Source of the DNA: CBDDBK01 sp965225715
GTDB taxonomy: Bacteria; Bacteroidota; Bacteroidia; Cytophagales; Flammeovirgaceae
NCBI GenBank assembly: GCA_965225715.1
Contig: CBDDBK010000002.1
Coordinates: 434,001-498,000, forward strand
Direction of reading: 5' to 3'
DNA: 64,000 nucleotides
The position numbers were made by a program, and so were the translations under genes. The notes beneath the pieces are model-generated. The model did no database searches. It worked only from the letters and a program-made list of their open reading frames with translations, and was not told where the DNA came from. Of the stretch, positions 7,866-16,064 are shown in pieces (the stretch's first letter is position 1; every line of letters starts with the position of its first letter).

Positions 7866-8447
7866 ATGAGCATCACCAAATTTGAACAACTGAATTTAAA
7901 CAAACTATATACCTATACCGATTATTTAACTTGGAAATTTGAAGAGCGGGTTGAGCTAATTAAGGGTAAAATATTTAAGATGGCAGCACCGCTGAGGCGG
8001 CACCAGTCAATTTCGAGCCGTTTGAATACAAGGCTGGGTGTTTTTTTTGAAGACAAGAGTTGTGAGGTTTACCCTGCGCCTTTTGATGTTCGCTTACCCA
8101 TTCCAAAAGGCAAAAAAATGTACACCGTTGTACAGCCCGATTTATGCGTAATTTGTGATGAAAGAAAAACAGACAAGCGTGGTGCTATTGGCGCCCCTGA
8201 TTTAGTGGTGGAAATTTTATCACCAAGTACTTTAAAAACAGATATTTACTATAAGTTTGACCTTTACCAAGAGGTAAAAGTAAAAGAATACTGGCTAGTC
8301 TATCCAAATCAAAAACAAGTTTTGATTTATATTTTGAATAAAGAAGGACAATACATTGGTTTAAAACCACTTACTGAAGATGACAGACTAAAGTCGGTTT
8401 TATTTCCAGACCTTGAATTTGATTTAAAAAGAATTTTTGATTACTAA
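7866..8447 (+). CDS. Uma2 family putative endonuclease, copy 10
   Basis: Last copy of the array, intact, 193 residues. It begins MSITKFEQLN. Variable block LRRHQSISSRLNTRLGVFF: the LRRHQS start is shared with copies 1 and 3 down to the codons, the rest is its own. Its central part (DERKTDKRGAIG.. SPSTLKTDIY) matches copy 7, three units upstream, better than its neighbour. Downstream there is no further Uma2 sequence; a noncoding stretch and a short transposon-like element follow. Confidence 0.87.
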   Translation: MSITKFEQLNLNKLYTYTDYLTWKFEERVELIKGKIFKMAAPLRRHQSISSRLNTRLGVFFEDKSCEVYPAPFDVRLPIPKGKKMYTVVQPDLCVICDERKTDKRGAIGAPDLVVEILSPSTLKTDIYYKFDLYQEVKVKEYWLVYPNQKQVLIYILNKEGQYIGLKPLTEDDRLKSVLFPDLEFDLKRIFDY

Positions 8448-8945
8448 AAAATATGAAGAATAATTCTAAATACTTTAAATTTCTATTTTGCCTAACATGG
8501 GTTAACTCAAATATTTATAATAAAAAGTTTCTGGGTTTTATATTCATAAGTGATTGATAATATAGGTGTAAAGGTTTTAAAGAAGGTATAAAATAAGAGT
8601 TCCGTATAAGTAGACAAAAGAAATTTTTATAATGAAGAAGTTGTTTACAAATTAATTTGGAAAAATAAAAAAACATGGGCAAATTTGTAAGTATTTAGCT
8701 TTTAAATAGTTATCTAAACAAATTAAGCCCATGCCCATTGTAAAAACAATGATAACACAAAAAGATTTTCAGCCAAAAATTTTACCCCATATTCTGAGTA
8801 TTTAAAAACATTCTCATACGCTTTGATAAGAAAGTCTAAAATTGGCTAGCTTGGAACCAAATTGCTGCTAGCCTGATAAATTTTAATTTGTAAACAACTT
8901 CAAAAAATAAACAATACCGCAAAGAAACACATGACAGTTTAACAA
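8448..8945. other. Gene-free stretch after the Uma2 array
   Basis: 498 bp, AT-rich. It holds the inverted-repeat-bounded element at 8637-8901. Outside that element I see no gene, RNA or terminator I can support. Its position at the end of the repeat array suggests the array boundary is also an insertion site. Confidence 0.6.
8637..8901 (+). mobile_element. Short IS-derived element with 19-bp terminal inverted repeats
   Basis: 265 bp bounded by perfect 19-bp inverted repeats (GAAGTTGTTTACAAATTAA at 8637-8655, complement at 8883-8901). Inside is an imperfect hairpin, CATGGGC at 8674-8680 pairing with GCCCATG at 8727-8733, that covers the ATG of a 24-codon ORF (8731-8805, begins MPIVKTMITQKDF) looking like the start of a transposase. 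Another ORF fragment precedes the right end. This fits an insertion sequence with most of its transposase deleted. No target duplication is clear. The family is not identified. Confidence 0.6.
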
Positions 8946-9299
8946 ATGAAATTAATAGCGTTGATAAAAATTATAAAAGATATGAAGAACAAAAATATCG
9001 GTGTAACTAATGAAGACATTGAAGATTGGAAAACAAGTATAAAAAGCATAAAGAAAAAAGGTATAAAAAAAGCCAATAATACTAAACCAAAATATAGGCA
9101 AATTGCATCTTTCGCTAAAAACCAAGATAAAATATCTAACATCGTTGAAAAACACAAAAATGTCAAAAACACTGTAGACGACATAATAAAAAGCATAAGA
9201 AAAAATAACAAAAGCAATGTCGGGAATAGTAGTGTTGTAAGTACAACTAAAGACAGCACCAAAATCATATTCTACTTAAAAAATAAGGTTAAACAGTGA
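8946..9299 (+). CDS. Hypothetical Lys-rich small protein
   Basis: 117-residue ORF beginning MKLIALIKIIKDMKNKNIG. Very rich in Lys and Asn, with no recognisable domain, signal peptide or membrane segment; possible coiled-coil or nucleic-acid-binding character from charge alone. It starts 44 bp after the right end of the transposon-like element, and a second frame across 8905-9010 is also open, so the coding status is uncertain. It could be a remnant of a larger gene. No function proposed. Confidence 0.35.
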   Translation: MKLIALIKIIKDMKNKNIGVTNEDIEDWKTSIKSIKKKGIKKANNTKPKYRQIASFAKNQDKISNIVEKHKNVKNTVDDIIKSIRKNNKSNVGNSSVVSTTKDSTKIIFYLKNKVKQ

Positions 9300-9453
9300 A
9301 ACAAGAAGTTTGCTAATATGAAAAAGTTAACGAACTAAAATTAATAAACTGATTTAAAACTAATTCTAAAAAAATATCTAATAGGATCTACATGTTTGTT
9401 ATAGAATTGATTTTCAATAAGCTATACATATATAATCCTAAATTCATGTTTAT

Positions 9454-10956
9454 TTAATAGCCCAAGTTATTAAGCCATAAGAGTATTTTTTCTATTTTTT
9501 TAGAAATTTGAAATTTGCTCTCCCCATGATTATAAACAGTAATTGCAAAACAAATACGCTCTCCTTTTTTATCATATAAATAGCCAGCATAGCTCTTTAA
9601 ACGTTTAGAGGTGCCGCTTTTAGCATGTACTTTACCTTTTAAAAGAGGATTTAAAAAAGTATTTTTTAATGTTCCAGACTGTCCATTCACGGGTAAACTC
9701 TTGTAAAAAGAATGAAAATAAGGTTTTTCCAAAGCCCTATAAAGCAACTGTACTAAAATATCAGTACTCAAGGTTGTATAAGGGGATAGACCACAACCAT
9801 CAGCAATATTAAAACTTTGATTAGCAGTATTTTTTAAAATTAAAACTTCACCTAAAAATTTTTCTAAAGCAAGACTCCCATTTTGATTTGTTCCTTCGCC
9901 AAACAATTTATAACCCAAAAACTTAAATATACTTTCAGCATATAGGTTATTGCTATATTGGTTAGTTGTATAAATAAGGTCTTTTAAAGGCTTAGAGAAA
10001 ATACTATCTAAGGTTTGAATTTTACGGTTTTCTTGTACATCTTTTGAACCTTTTTTAAAAACTTTTATTTCTCCTTGTATGGATATATTATTTTTAAATA
10101 ATAAATTTTTGAAAATTTTGGCAGCAATAAGTGGTGGATTAGGTAAAGCGCCTTTAATTTGAAAAGATTTTTGAGATAAAGGAATAGTGCCTCGTATAAA
10201 TCTTATCTTGCTATACGTACTACCATAAATATAAGCATTATCTCCCGTTCCTGGTTTATTACTAATAACTTCATTTTTAAACTTTATATCCTCTATTGGA
10301 GGAATAGTAAAGAGGATTTTAGTTTTTTGGCCAAGTTTAGCAGTTGGTGCAAAAGTTATATAGTAACGGTTTTGATAAATATTTAAACCCATAGAACCTC
10401 CGGCATACCAGTTACCTATATCTTCCCAGAGCCATGTACTTGCAAGAGCTTGATTTTCAAATACACTAGTATTAACAATAATATCACCTTCTATATTTTT
10501 TATACCCATAGCCATTATAATATTTACCCAACGTTCAAAAACTTGACTATTCTTATTGATAAGAAAAGAAGGATCACCTCCGCCTTTTATAATTATATCA
10601 CCTTCCAAATTATTGGTAATAATATTCCCTGAGTATTGAAGTAGTGTTGTAAACTTAAACGTATCACTTAGATATTCTAATCCAGCTAAAGTTGTTAAAA
10701 TTTTAATGATAGAGGCTGTTGGAAGATGGTAGTGGCTATTAAATTTTACTTGAGTTTTAGAAGAAGGTCTAAAAGCATTAACGCTTAATATAGCACCTCC
10801 TAAATCTTTATCTAATAAAATAATAGAATCCAAAACTTGATCTTTATCAAAAGTTTTTTGGAAACTTTCGCTTCGGATATTTGATATACAAGAATAGAAA
10901 GAAAATATACCCCAAACTAATAGCAAATAATTCATGTTCTTAATTTTTAAAAACAT
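9454..10956 (-). CDS. D-alanyl-D-alanine carboxypeptidase/endopeptidase, PBP4 (peptidase S13) family
   Basis: 500 residues, usual for class C penicillin-binding proteins of the PBP4/DacB type, which trim or cleave peptidoglycan cross-links in the periplasm. All three penicillin-binding motifs are visible: SIIK at 82-85 (SxxK), SNN at 335-337 (SxN) and KSG at 446-448. The N-terminus is a signal sequence with basic K4 and K6, then a hydrophobic run ending FYSC with Cys23, so it may be a lipoprotein; the start at 10956 keeps the basic residues, and the Met at residue 8 is the alternative. Monocistronic on the minus strand, with no partner genes adjacent. Confidence 0.9.
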   Translation of the reverse strand: MFLKIKNMNYLLLVWGIFSFYSCISNIRSESFQKTFDKDQVLDSIILLDKDLGGAILSVNAFRPSSKTQVKFNSHYHLPTASIIKILTTLAGLEYLSDTFKFTTLLQYSGNIITNNLEGDIIIKGGGDPSFLINKNSQVFERWVNIIMAMGIKNIEGDIIVNTSVFENQALASTWLWEDIGNWYAGGSMGLNIYQNRYYITFAPTAKLGQKTKILFTIPPIEDIKFKNEVISNKPGTGDNAYIYGSTYSKIRFIRGTIPLSQKSFQIKGALPNPPLIAAKIFKNLLFKNNISIQGEIKVFKKGSKDVQENRKIQTLDSIFSKPLKDLIYTTNQYSNNLYAESIFKFLGYKLFGEGTNQNGSLALEKFLGEVLILKNTANQSFNIADGCGLSPYTTLSTDILVQLLYRALEKPYFHSFYKSLPVNGQSGTLKNTFLNPLLKGKVHAKSGTSKRLKSYAGYLYDKKGERICFAITVYNHGESKFQISKKIEKILLWLNNLGY

Positions 10957-10970
10957 GTTATAGTATAGTC

Positions 10971-11056
10971 ATGTCACTTGAAAAAAAGGATTTTTAAGAA
11001 GTTTAACTAATTGATAATAAAAATGAATATTTCCAAGATAATAATAGAATTGTTAT
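10971..11056 (+). repeat. Interspersed intergenic repeat, copy A
   Basis: About 86 bp between the PBP4 gene and siaC. It shares the pattern CACTTGAAAAAAAGGATTTT ... ATTGATAATAA ... ATAATAGAATTGTTAT with copies at 21971 and 28889. Alignment by eye only. Confidence 0.6.
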
Positions 11057-11146
11057 GGATTTAGAAAAATAGAATATTTATAATAATGGATTCTATATAC
11101 TATTTTATTGGCAATGTAAAATGTAAATTATTGAAAACCAAATATT

Positions 11147-11569
11147 CTAAAATATAGAGCCTAATAAGTTTAAAACATCTTCTTCTTCTTCTTTATCAAC
11201 TTCTTGAAATTTTATAGGAATAGAGGTAAAAGTTCTATATTCCAAAATAGATTCTTTAAGATCGTCATCATCTTTATCATAAAACCAGTTTACATATACA
11301 TTACGCTGTTCTTTAGTATTTTCTAAAACCTTAAAAAGTTGAACAAAATATTTTGCAGTAGATGTATTAAAATAATCTAAATAAATGCTAATAATTAATT
11401 CGTTATTACTTTTTTTTGTGCCTATATATTCAAGTAACCATTTTAGAACAGGTTCATAACATTTAATAGCATTTTCAGGTATAGATCTACCTTTAATAAA
11501 TAATGTATTGTTGCTATCTTGAAAATAGACTTCCGGTGTATTATGGGACTTTTTAAGCAACTTTTTCAT
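11147..11569 (-). CDS. SiaC family regulatory phosphoprotein (DUF1987)
   Basis: 140 residues, typical for SiaC-like proteins. In the known SiaABCD system, SiaC is phosphorylated by the kinase SiaB and dephosphorylated by the PP2C phosphatase SiaA, and its unphosphorylated form acts on a partner enzyme. The conserved block LIISIYLDYFNTSTAKYF (59-76) contains the Thr/Ser stretch N-T-S-T at 68-71, where the phospho-acceptor of the family lies. The acidic C-terminus has a run of Glu and Asp. It follows the SiaB-like gene on the same strand after 170 bp. No SiaA- or SiaD-like gene is adjacent, but three SpoIIE phosphatases lie at 22160-28190. Confidence 0.85.
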   Translation of the reverse strand: MKKLLKKSHNTPEVYFQDSNNTLFIKGRSIPENAIKCYEPVLKWLLEYIGTKKSNNELIISIYLDYFNTSTAKYFVQLFKVLENTKEQRNVYVNWFYDKDDDDLKESILEYRTFTSIPIKFQEVDKEEEEDVLNLLGSIF

Positions 11570-11739
11570 AGGTGATATTTATTTTATTATCTTATGATTA
11601 TAACTATTTACAAATATAAATTTGAAGATTATGACATAAATATTTTATTTTAAATGTTATATATTTTACAAACTTCATGATTTTTTAAATTAAAATCTGA
11701 AATTAGTTCTATCATTAATAATTTAACTATAGAATTGCT

Positions 11740-12261
11740 TTATTTGGAAATAGTGGCTTGAAGGATAAAAGAGCATCCATCTTTAACCTCTGTAAAATTA
11801 TATTCTAAGTTATTGTGAGTACGTCTGACAATGCTTAAAATACCAACACTTCCTGTGAACTTATTAGATAAAGTTCTTTCTGAAAGTGTATTTACATAAG
11901 CTTCCCATAGTTGAACTTCATCCATTTTATTAATAGCGTCTATTCTTGATTTTAAGCACTCTACTTGACTTTTTTCTACATAGTTTATAGTGACTACTTG
12001 ATATAAATCATTTTTATTATATATGACTACAGTACTACATGATTTATCTATATTTTCTTCAATAGGATCTTCAAAATAGTTTTGCATATTTTGAATCATC
12101 TCTATAGCAACATAAAAGACTTTTTTTCTAATACCTAATCGTTTTTCTATAGAATGTAAAGATAATTCTATCACTCTTAATAAATCGTTACCAACTTTTG
12201 AAGTTAGAAATCCACGGTATAAAAAAATAACATTTGAAAAAGATATATCATTAAAAAGCAT
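11740..12261 (-). CDS. SiaB family protein kinase (DUF6272)
   Basis: 173 residues with the SiaB-like GHKL fold pattern: FYVAIEMIQNMQNYFED around residues 69-85 corresponds to the N-box helix binding ATP/Mg, and TGSVGILSIVRRT around 137-149 to the later glycine region. Such proteins phosphorylate SiaC. It lies upstream of the SiaC-like gene on the same strand, the usual order. The start ATG is preceded at 12277-12284 by a CAAATCTA sequence that read on the minus strand is TAGATTTG, resembling a Bacteroidota -7 box, but the spacing to a -33 element is poor. The family call is good; the phosphorylation target is inferred. Confidence 0.82.
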   Translation of the reverse strand: MLFNDISFSNVIFLYRGFLTSKVGNDLLRVIELSLHSIEKRLGIRKKVFYVAIEMIQNMQNYFEDPIEENIDKSCSTVVIYNKNDLYQVVTINYVEKSQVECLKSRIDAINKMDEVQLWEAYVNTLSERTLSNKFTGSVGILSIVRRTHNNLEYNFTEVKDGCSFILQATISK

Positions 12262-12766
12262 AATCTATTTTGGGGGCAAATCTAAAAAAATATGTTTTTA
12301 AAGTTTACAAGTCACAAAGTAGTTTTCCGATTCTAATTTTAAAAACTATAAAGTTATTTAAGGATTTTTAGATCCATATTTAATATAATAAGTATTAAGC
12401 ATAAGCAGTAATTTAAATATGCTATCTTATTTAATTGATTAGAAACGAATAAATATATAGTATATATTAGACTTGAACTAAATTGATAATCAACTAAATA
12501 AAAATATTATTTTTGTAAATTCTTGTTAGTGAGTATATTGAAAAATAATATTATTGGCAATGTTTAAAGGGTTTTCAGATAAATTGTGTGTCAATGTTTT
12601 TTTAATAGGCGTTTTAAAAAGGGTTAATTTATTTTTATTAATTTGATAATCAAATATTTATAAGATGTTTATTCGTTATCATTTCTTGTATAAACCAGTA
12701 AATCCTAAGGAATAAAATTATGTAATATATTGATAATCACATTAAGTCAAGTTTATTAAATTCTAT
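12262..12766. other. Gene-free stretch upstream of siaB-like gene with repeated TTGATAATCAA motifs
   Basis: 505 bp with no ORF of note. It contains TTGATAATCAA at 12483-12493 and 12643-12653 (the latter extends to a 15-bp palindrome) and a near copy at 12730-12740. These could be regulator sites for the siaB/siaC unit, or chance in AT-rich DNA. Confidence 0.4.
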
Positions 12767-13876
12767 TTATTCTTTAGCCATAATTTGTTTTATTTTGGTA
12801 TAAATAGCGGTGTTTTCATAAATTCCTTTAAATTGATTTGCCTGGGGGCCGTAAGAAAAAACAGGTACCATAACTCCTGTATGATGATCAGTTGTAAACT
12901 TTCCTTTAACTTCTCCTGTACTAAAACTTCCTGTATCTAAGGCTAATCCTCCAGTTTCATGGTCTGCAGTAATTATTACTAATGTTTCTCCATTAGCATC
13001 AGCAAAATCAAGTACTTTACCAATAGTTCTATCAAAATCTAACATTTCATCAACAACATAGCCTAGATCATTAGCATGCCCTCCCCAGTCAATTTGAGAA
13101 CCTTCAACAACAAGGAAAAAACCATTTTTATTTTTTTGTAAAATATTAATAGCTTTTAAAGTAGCTTTTTGTAACATATCACCTCGGCCTTCGCTGTATT
13201 TTGGAGTAGCTTTTTGGGCTGTTAAACCTACTAATTTATCAGATTTACTTTTGACAATATCTTCAATAGTATAAACAACTTCATATCCATTTTCTATGAG
13301 TTTATCTAAAAGATTTTGCTTATCACTTCGGGTTTCAAAATACTGACGACCTCCTCCAATAAAAACATCTATAGGTGTTTTTAAAAAGTCGAGTGCTATA
13401 TTTTCATAGTCCCTTCGGTTGGCTTGATGAGCAATAAAAGCTGCTGGTGTAGCATGCACAATTTCACTTGTAGCTATTAAACCTGTAGCCCATCCTTTTT
13501 GAGAAGCCTGTTCTAAAATGGTTGGGTGCATCATTGTGTCTTTATCTACACCTATAGCACCATTAAATGTTTTCATACCAATGGAAAATGCTGTAGCACC
13601 TGCACCCGAATCAGTAATATAACTATTTGATGAGGAAGTCTTAGAAAAACCAATTTCTTTACACCGTTCCAATTCTAAATGTCCTTTATTTGCTGTCAAG
13701 CCTGCATGAATCTGGGCAATACCCATACCATCTCCAATCATTAAAATTATATTTTTTGCTTGATGATTTACCACTTCATCTTTTTTAGTTGTATCAATTT
13801 GAGAATTTTCACAACTTACACTACTTATAGATAATACTATGGCAATATATATTAAGTAACTATTTCTCATCTTCAT
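12767..13876 (-). CDS. Alkaline phosphatase, PhoA-type family, lipoprotein
   Basis: 369 residues; hydrolyses phosphate monoesters outside the cytoplasm. Metal and catalytic motifs are visible: LMIGDGMG (Asp49), TDSGAGATAFSIGMKT with nucleophile Ser90, HATPAAFIAHQANR, EGSQIDWGGHAND, TADHETGG and TTDHHTG. The signal peptide ends SVSC with Cys22, a lipobox, so it is probably membrane-anchored rather than soluble. It is shorter than the E. coli enzyme, as many Bacteroidota homologues are. It stands alone on the minus strand; no Pho-box is recognised. Confidence 0.93.
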   Translation of the reverse strand: MKMRNSYLIYIAIVLSISSVSCENSQIDTTKKDEVVNHQAKNIILMIGDGMGIAQIHAGLTANKGHLELERCKEIGFSKTSSSNSYITDSGAGATAFSIGMKTFNGAIGVDKDTMMHPTILEQASQKGWATGLIATSEIVHATPAAFIAHQANRRDYENIALDFLKTPIDVFIGGGRQYFETRSDKQNLLDKLIENGYEVVYTIEDIVKSKSDKLVGLTAQKATPKYSEGRGDMLQKATLKAINILQKNKNGFFLVVEGSQIDWGGHANDLGYVVDEMLDFDRTIGKVLDFADANGETLVIITADHETGGLALDTGSFSTGEVKGKFTTDHHTGVMVPVFSYGPQANQFKGIYENTAIYTKIKQIMAKE

Positions 13877-14216
13877 TTTATAAAGGTAAATACATTAAAG
13901 ATTTTCTAACATTTTTTCAAACTTCTACAAACTTAAAACTATTTTGATCATTTTTTAAAGAGTTGTAAGGTTTTTAAAAGACTGTTAATCAATATTTTAT
14001 TAATTTTTAAAAATATCAATAATTTCTAATATAGTCATCTAAAATAGAAAAAAGATTTTTTAGGTATTTAAGTCATTGATAAAGACAAAATATTCTATCC
14101 TTATTTTTATAGCAAAGCTATTTTATTTTGCGAAATGTTAAGTTTCAATATCAATCCGAAAAACTCTCTTTTTCAAGCAATTTGAGTATAATAAGAAGAC
14201 TATCTAAGTTGATTTA
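13877..14216. other. Gene-free stretch between polyferredoxin and alkaline phosphatase genes
   Basis: 340 bp. The only structure I see is an interspersed repeat copy at about 14035-14121; the remainder is plain AT-rich sequence. Confidence 0.5.
14035..14121 (+). repeat. Interspersed intergenic repeat, copy B
   Basis: About 87 bp. It shares GAAAAAAGATTTTTTAGGTA and AGTCATTGA..AAA.TATTCTATC..TTATTTTTAT with copy G at 51711, and the AAAAAAGATTTT core and terminal AGC..AGCTAT ending with copies D and E. Subtype differs from copy A. Confidence 0.6.
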
Positions 14217-15605
14217 TTATTGGTTGCCTAAAATAATTTCAGGTGCTTTATAACGCGTAGAGTCATCATTTGGTATATTTTCTAATTTTAGTACACCTCT
14301 TGGACACACAGCTGCACAAATACCACAACCTACACAAGAAGCTCTTACAATATTCTGACCTTTTTGGGCATAAGCTCTTACATCTATACCTTGTTCGCAA
14401 TAAGTAGAACAATTACCACAAGAAATACATTGTCCTCCATTTGTAGTAATTCTAAATTTTGATTTGAAACGCTGAATAAGACCCATATAAGCTGCTAAAG
14501 GACAACCAAATCTACACCAGACTCTATTGCCTAATAAAGGATAGAAGCCAACACCAATCACTCCCGAAAAAGCTGCTCCAATTAAAAAAGCATAAGGCTT
14601 ACGGAAATAGGTATAAACACTTAATCCAAAAAACTCTTGAGTATTTGTGAAATAAGTATAAAGTACCACTGATGTTACAAATACGATGTATAAAAGAACA
14701 CCATGAATAAGCCAACGTTCAAGTTTCCATGCGGATAGTTTTTTAGATGATAATTGACGAAAAGGGTCTCCGGCTGTTTCTGCCAAACCGCCACAACCAC
14801 AAACCCAACTGCAATACCAACGTTTGCCTAAAAAATAAGTTAATACTGGCACCACTAAGAGCACACCAGCTATACCCCATATAAAATAAAACATCCCTAA
14901 CGTACCACCTGCTTGAAGATTATTAAGGTGCCAATCTTCAAAAAAATAATAGTTCAGAGGCCAAAAATATTTAATGTCTTTAGCAAAATAGGCTTTTTCT
15001 TGATTAAGACCTTCAAGAATTTCTGGAATCAAATAGGCTAAAAATAATTGAGCGATAATTATAGAAAAAGTCCTTAAAAGGTGATAACGATTATGACGGT
15101 ATTTAAACATAAACTTAATACCCATAGATATAATGGCTAGAGTATATAAAGTGCCATAAACAAACCATTGATTGGCTGGTTGTCCTTTAAAAAACATACT
15201 TAATGGGTCAAACAGAGCTACTAAACCTGTACTTTTTAAACCTTCAGCACTTAAGCCCAAATATGAAGGAAACCAATATAAACAAATATAAAAACCTGTT
15301 AAAAGAATTCCGGCCATCCAACCATAAATACCTCTATTAGTCAAGCTATTGTGATAAACCTGATTATTTTGAATGCCTGCAGGTTTGGTCATATAAGTAC
15401 GTATAGCAAAGATAGTTGTACCAATAATAATACTCATTAACGCAATTAATAAATGGAGTGAAGATGCGCCAAAATTAAAATTGCCTAACCAAATAACTAA
15501 AATGATAAGTAATCCAATGCTACTTAATGCTAAGCCTAATTTTTGAAGAATATCAATATTTTTGGGATGAGGATTAGAAACCGAAATACTATCTGTGGTG
15601 CTCAT
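14217..15605 (-). CDS. Membrane-bound 4Fe-4S polyferredoxin, NapH/NosR/CcoG-like
   Basis: 462 residues. About seven or eight hydrophobic segments occupy residues 20-380, then two ferredoxin clusters near the C-terminus: CISCGNCSTYCEQG and CVGCGICAAVCPRG. Two further Cys motifs lie at membrane boundaries, CSWVCGCGGLAE and VWCRFGCPLAAYMG, typical of the NapH/NosR/CcoG electron-transfer family. Likely passes electrons across or along the cytoplasmic membrane; the partner is not visible, as neighbours are unrelated. The N-terminus (MSTTDSISVSNPHPKNIDI) is cytoplasmic with no signal peptide. The family call is secure; the electron acceptor is unknown. Confidence 0.85.
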   Translation of the reverse strand: MSTTDSISVSNPHPKNIDILQKLGLALSSIGLLIILVIWLGNFNFGASSLHLLIALMSIIIGTTIFAIRTYMTKPAGIQNNQVYHNSLTNRGIYGWMAGILLTGFYICLYWFPSYLGLSAEGLKSTGLVALFDPLSMFFKGQPANQWFVYGTLYTLAIISMGIKFMFKYRHNRYHLLRTFSIIIAQLFLAYLIPEILEGLNQEKAYFAKDIKYFWPLNYYFFEDWHLNNLQAGGTLGMFYFIWGIAGVLLVVPVLTYFLGKRWYCSWVCGCGGLAETAGDPFRQLSSKKLSAWKLERWLIHGVLLYIVFVTSVVLYTYFTNTQEFFGLSVYTYFRKPYAFLIGAAFSGVIGVGFYPLLGNRVWCRFGCPLAAYMGLIQRFKSKFRITTNGGQCISCGNCSTYCEQGIDVRAYAQKGQNIVRASCVGCGICAAVCPRGVLKLENIPNDDSTRYKAPEIILGNQ

Positions 15606-16064
15606 AAGCTTTGACTTTAAAGTACTTTTTTGAATAAATAGTCATATTAAAATATTTGCTTCTTTTTTCACTTTAAAATTGAAAAAAGGACTTTCAAAGT
15701 TTTAAAGCATTAAGAAAATCCCAAGTCATGAAAAAAAACCAAATATATTTGAGGATGCCAATATAAAAGATTTCTAAAAAAAAACAATATTTTTATTCTA
15801 AGTTTGAAAGTAAGTTTAAAGTTATAATTATAACGTATTATATTCTTATCAAATTTACTTCATTTGAAAAAGGATTTTTAGATGCTTTTACTTTTTGCTT
15901 GGAAAAATATACAATTATCTTATCAATTTTTAGATCTTATTCATATTTTAATTTATAGTGATTACTTTCTAAAATAAGTTATTTTTTATAACTTGAGGCT
16001 TTGGAATATTTAATTTTTAATATCATCAAGTTTTTATTTTCAAACTACAAATTGTAAAATAATT
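15606..16064. other. Gene-free stretch between divergent polyferredoxin and flotillin genes
   Basis: 459 bp between divergently transcribed genes, so it must hold both promoters; none is clear. A fragment around 15861-15885 (TTTGAAAAAGGATTTTTAGA) resembles the start of the interspersed repeat. Nothing else supported. Confidence 0.45.

Larger units (their letters stand above)
2530..8447 (+). repeat. Tandem array of ten Uma2-family genes, period about 587 bp
   Basis: Ten head-to-tail copies of a 582-bp gene, mostly separated by 5 bases (AAAAT); copies 7 and 9 have 12-base spacers ending GATTTAAAA. The first roughly 120 bp and last roughly 170 bp of each copy are nearly identical, and the middle varies. 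Copies 2, 3 and 7 are broken. Such direct repeats should expand, contract and exchange sequence by homologous recombination. Confidence 0.95.

Noticed and set aside
2849..8370. Minus-strand ORFs of 61-88 codons repeated in each Uma2 copy
   Set aside because: They mirror the conserved catalytic and C-terminal coding region in the antisense direction, recur only because the sense gene is repeated, and lack start or family features.
2530..8447. CRISPR-like or diversity-generating retroelement explanation for the repeated variable blocks
   Set aside because: The units are whole protein genes of 582 bp, there is no short-repeat/spacer structure, no reverse transcriptase or template repeat is present, and changes are not confined to adenine positions.
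8731..8805. 24-codon transposase-like ORF as a functional gene
   Set aside because: Too short for any transposase, ends in a stop and sits in a deleted element; treated as part of the mobile remnant.
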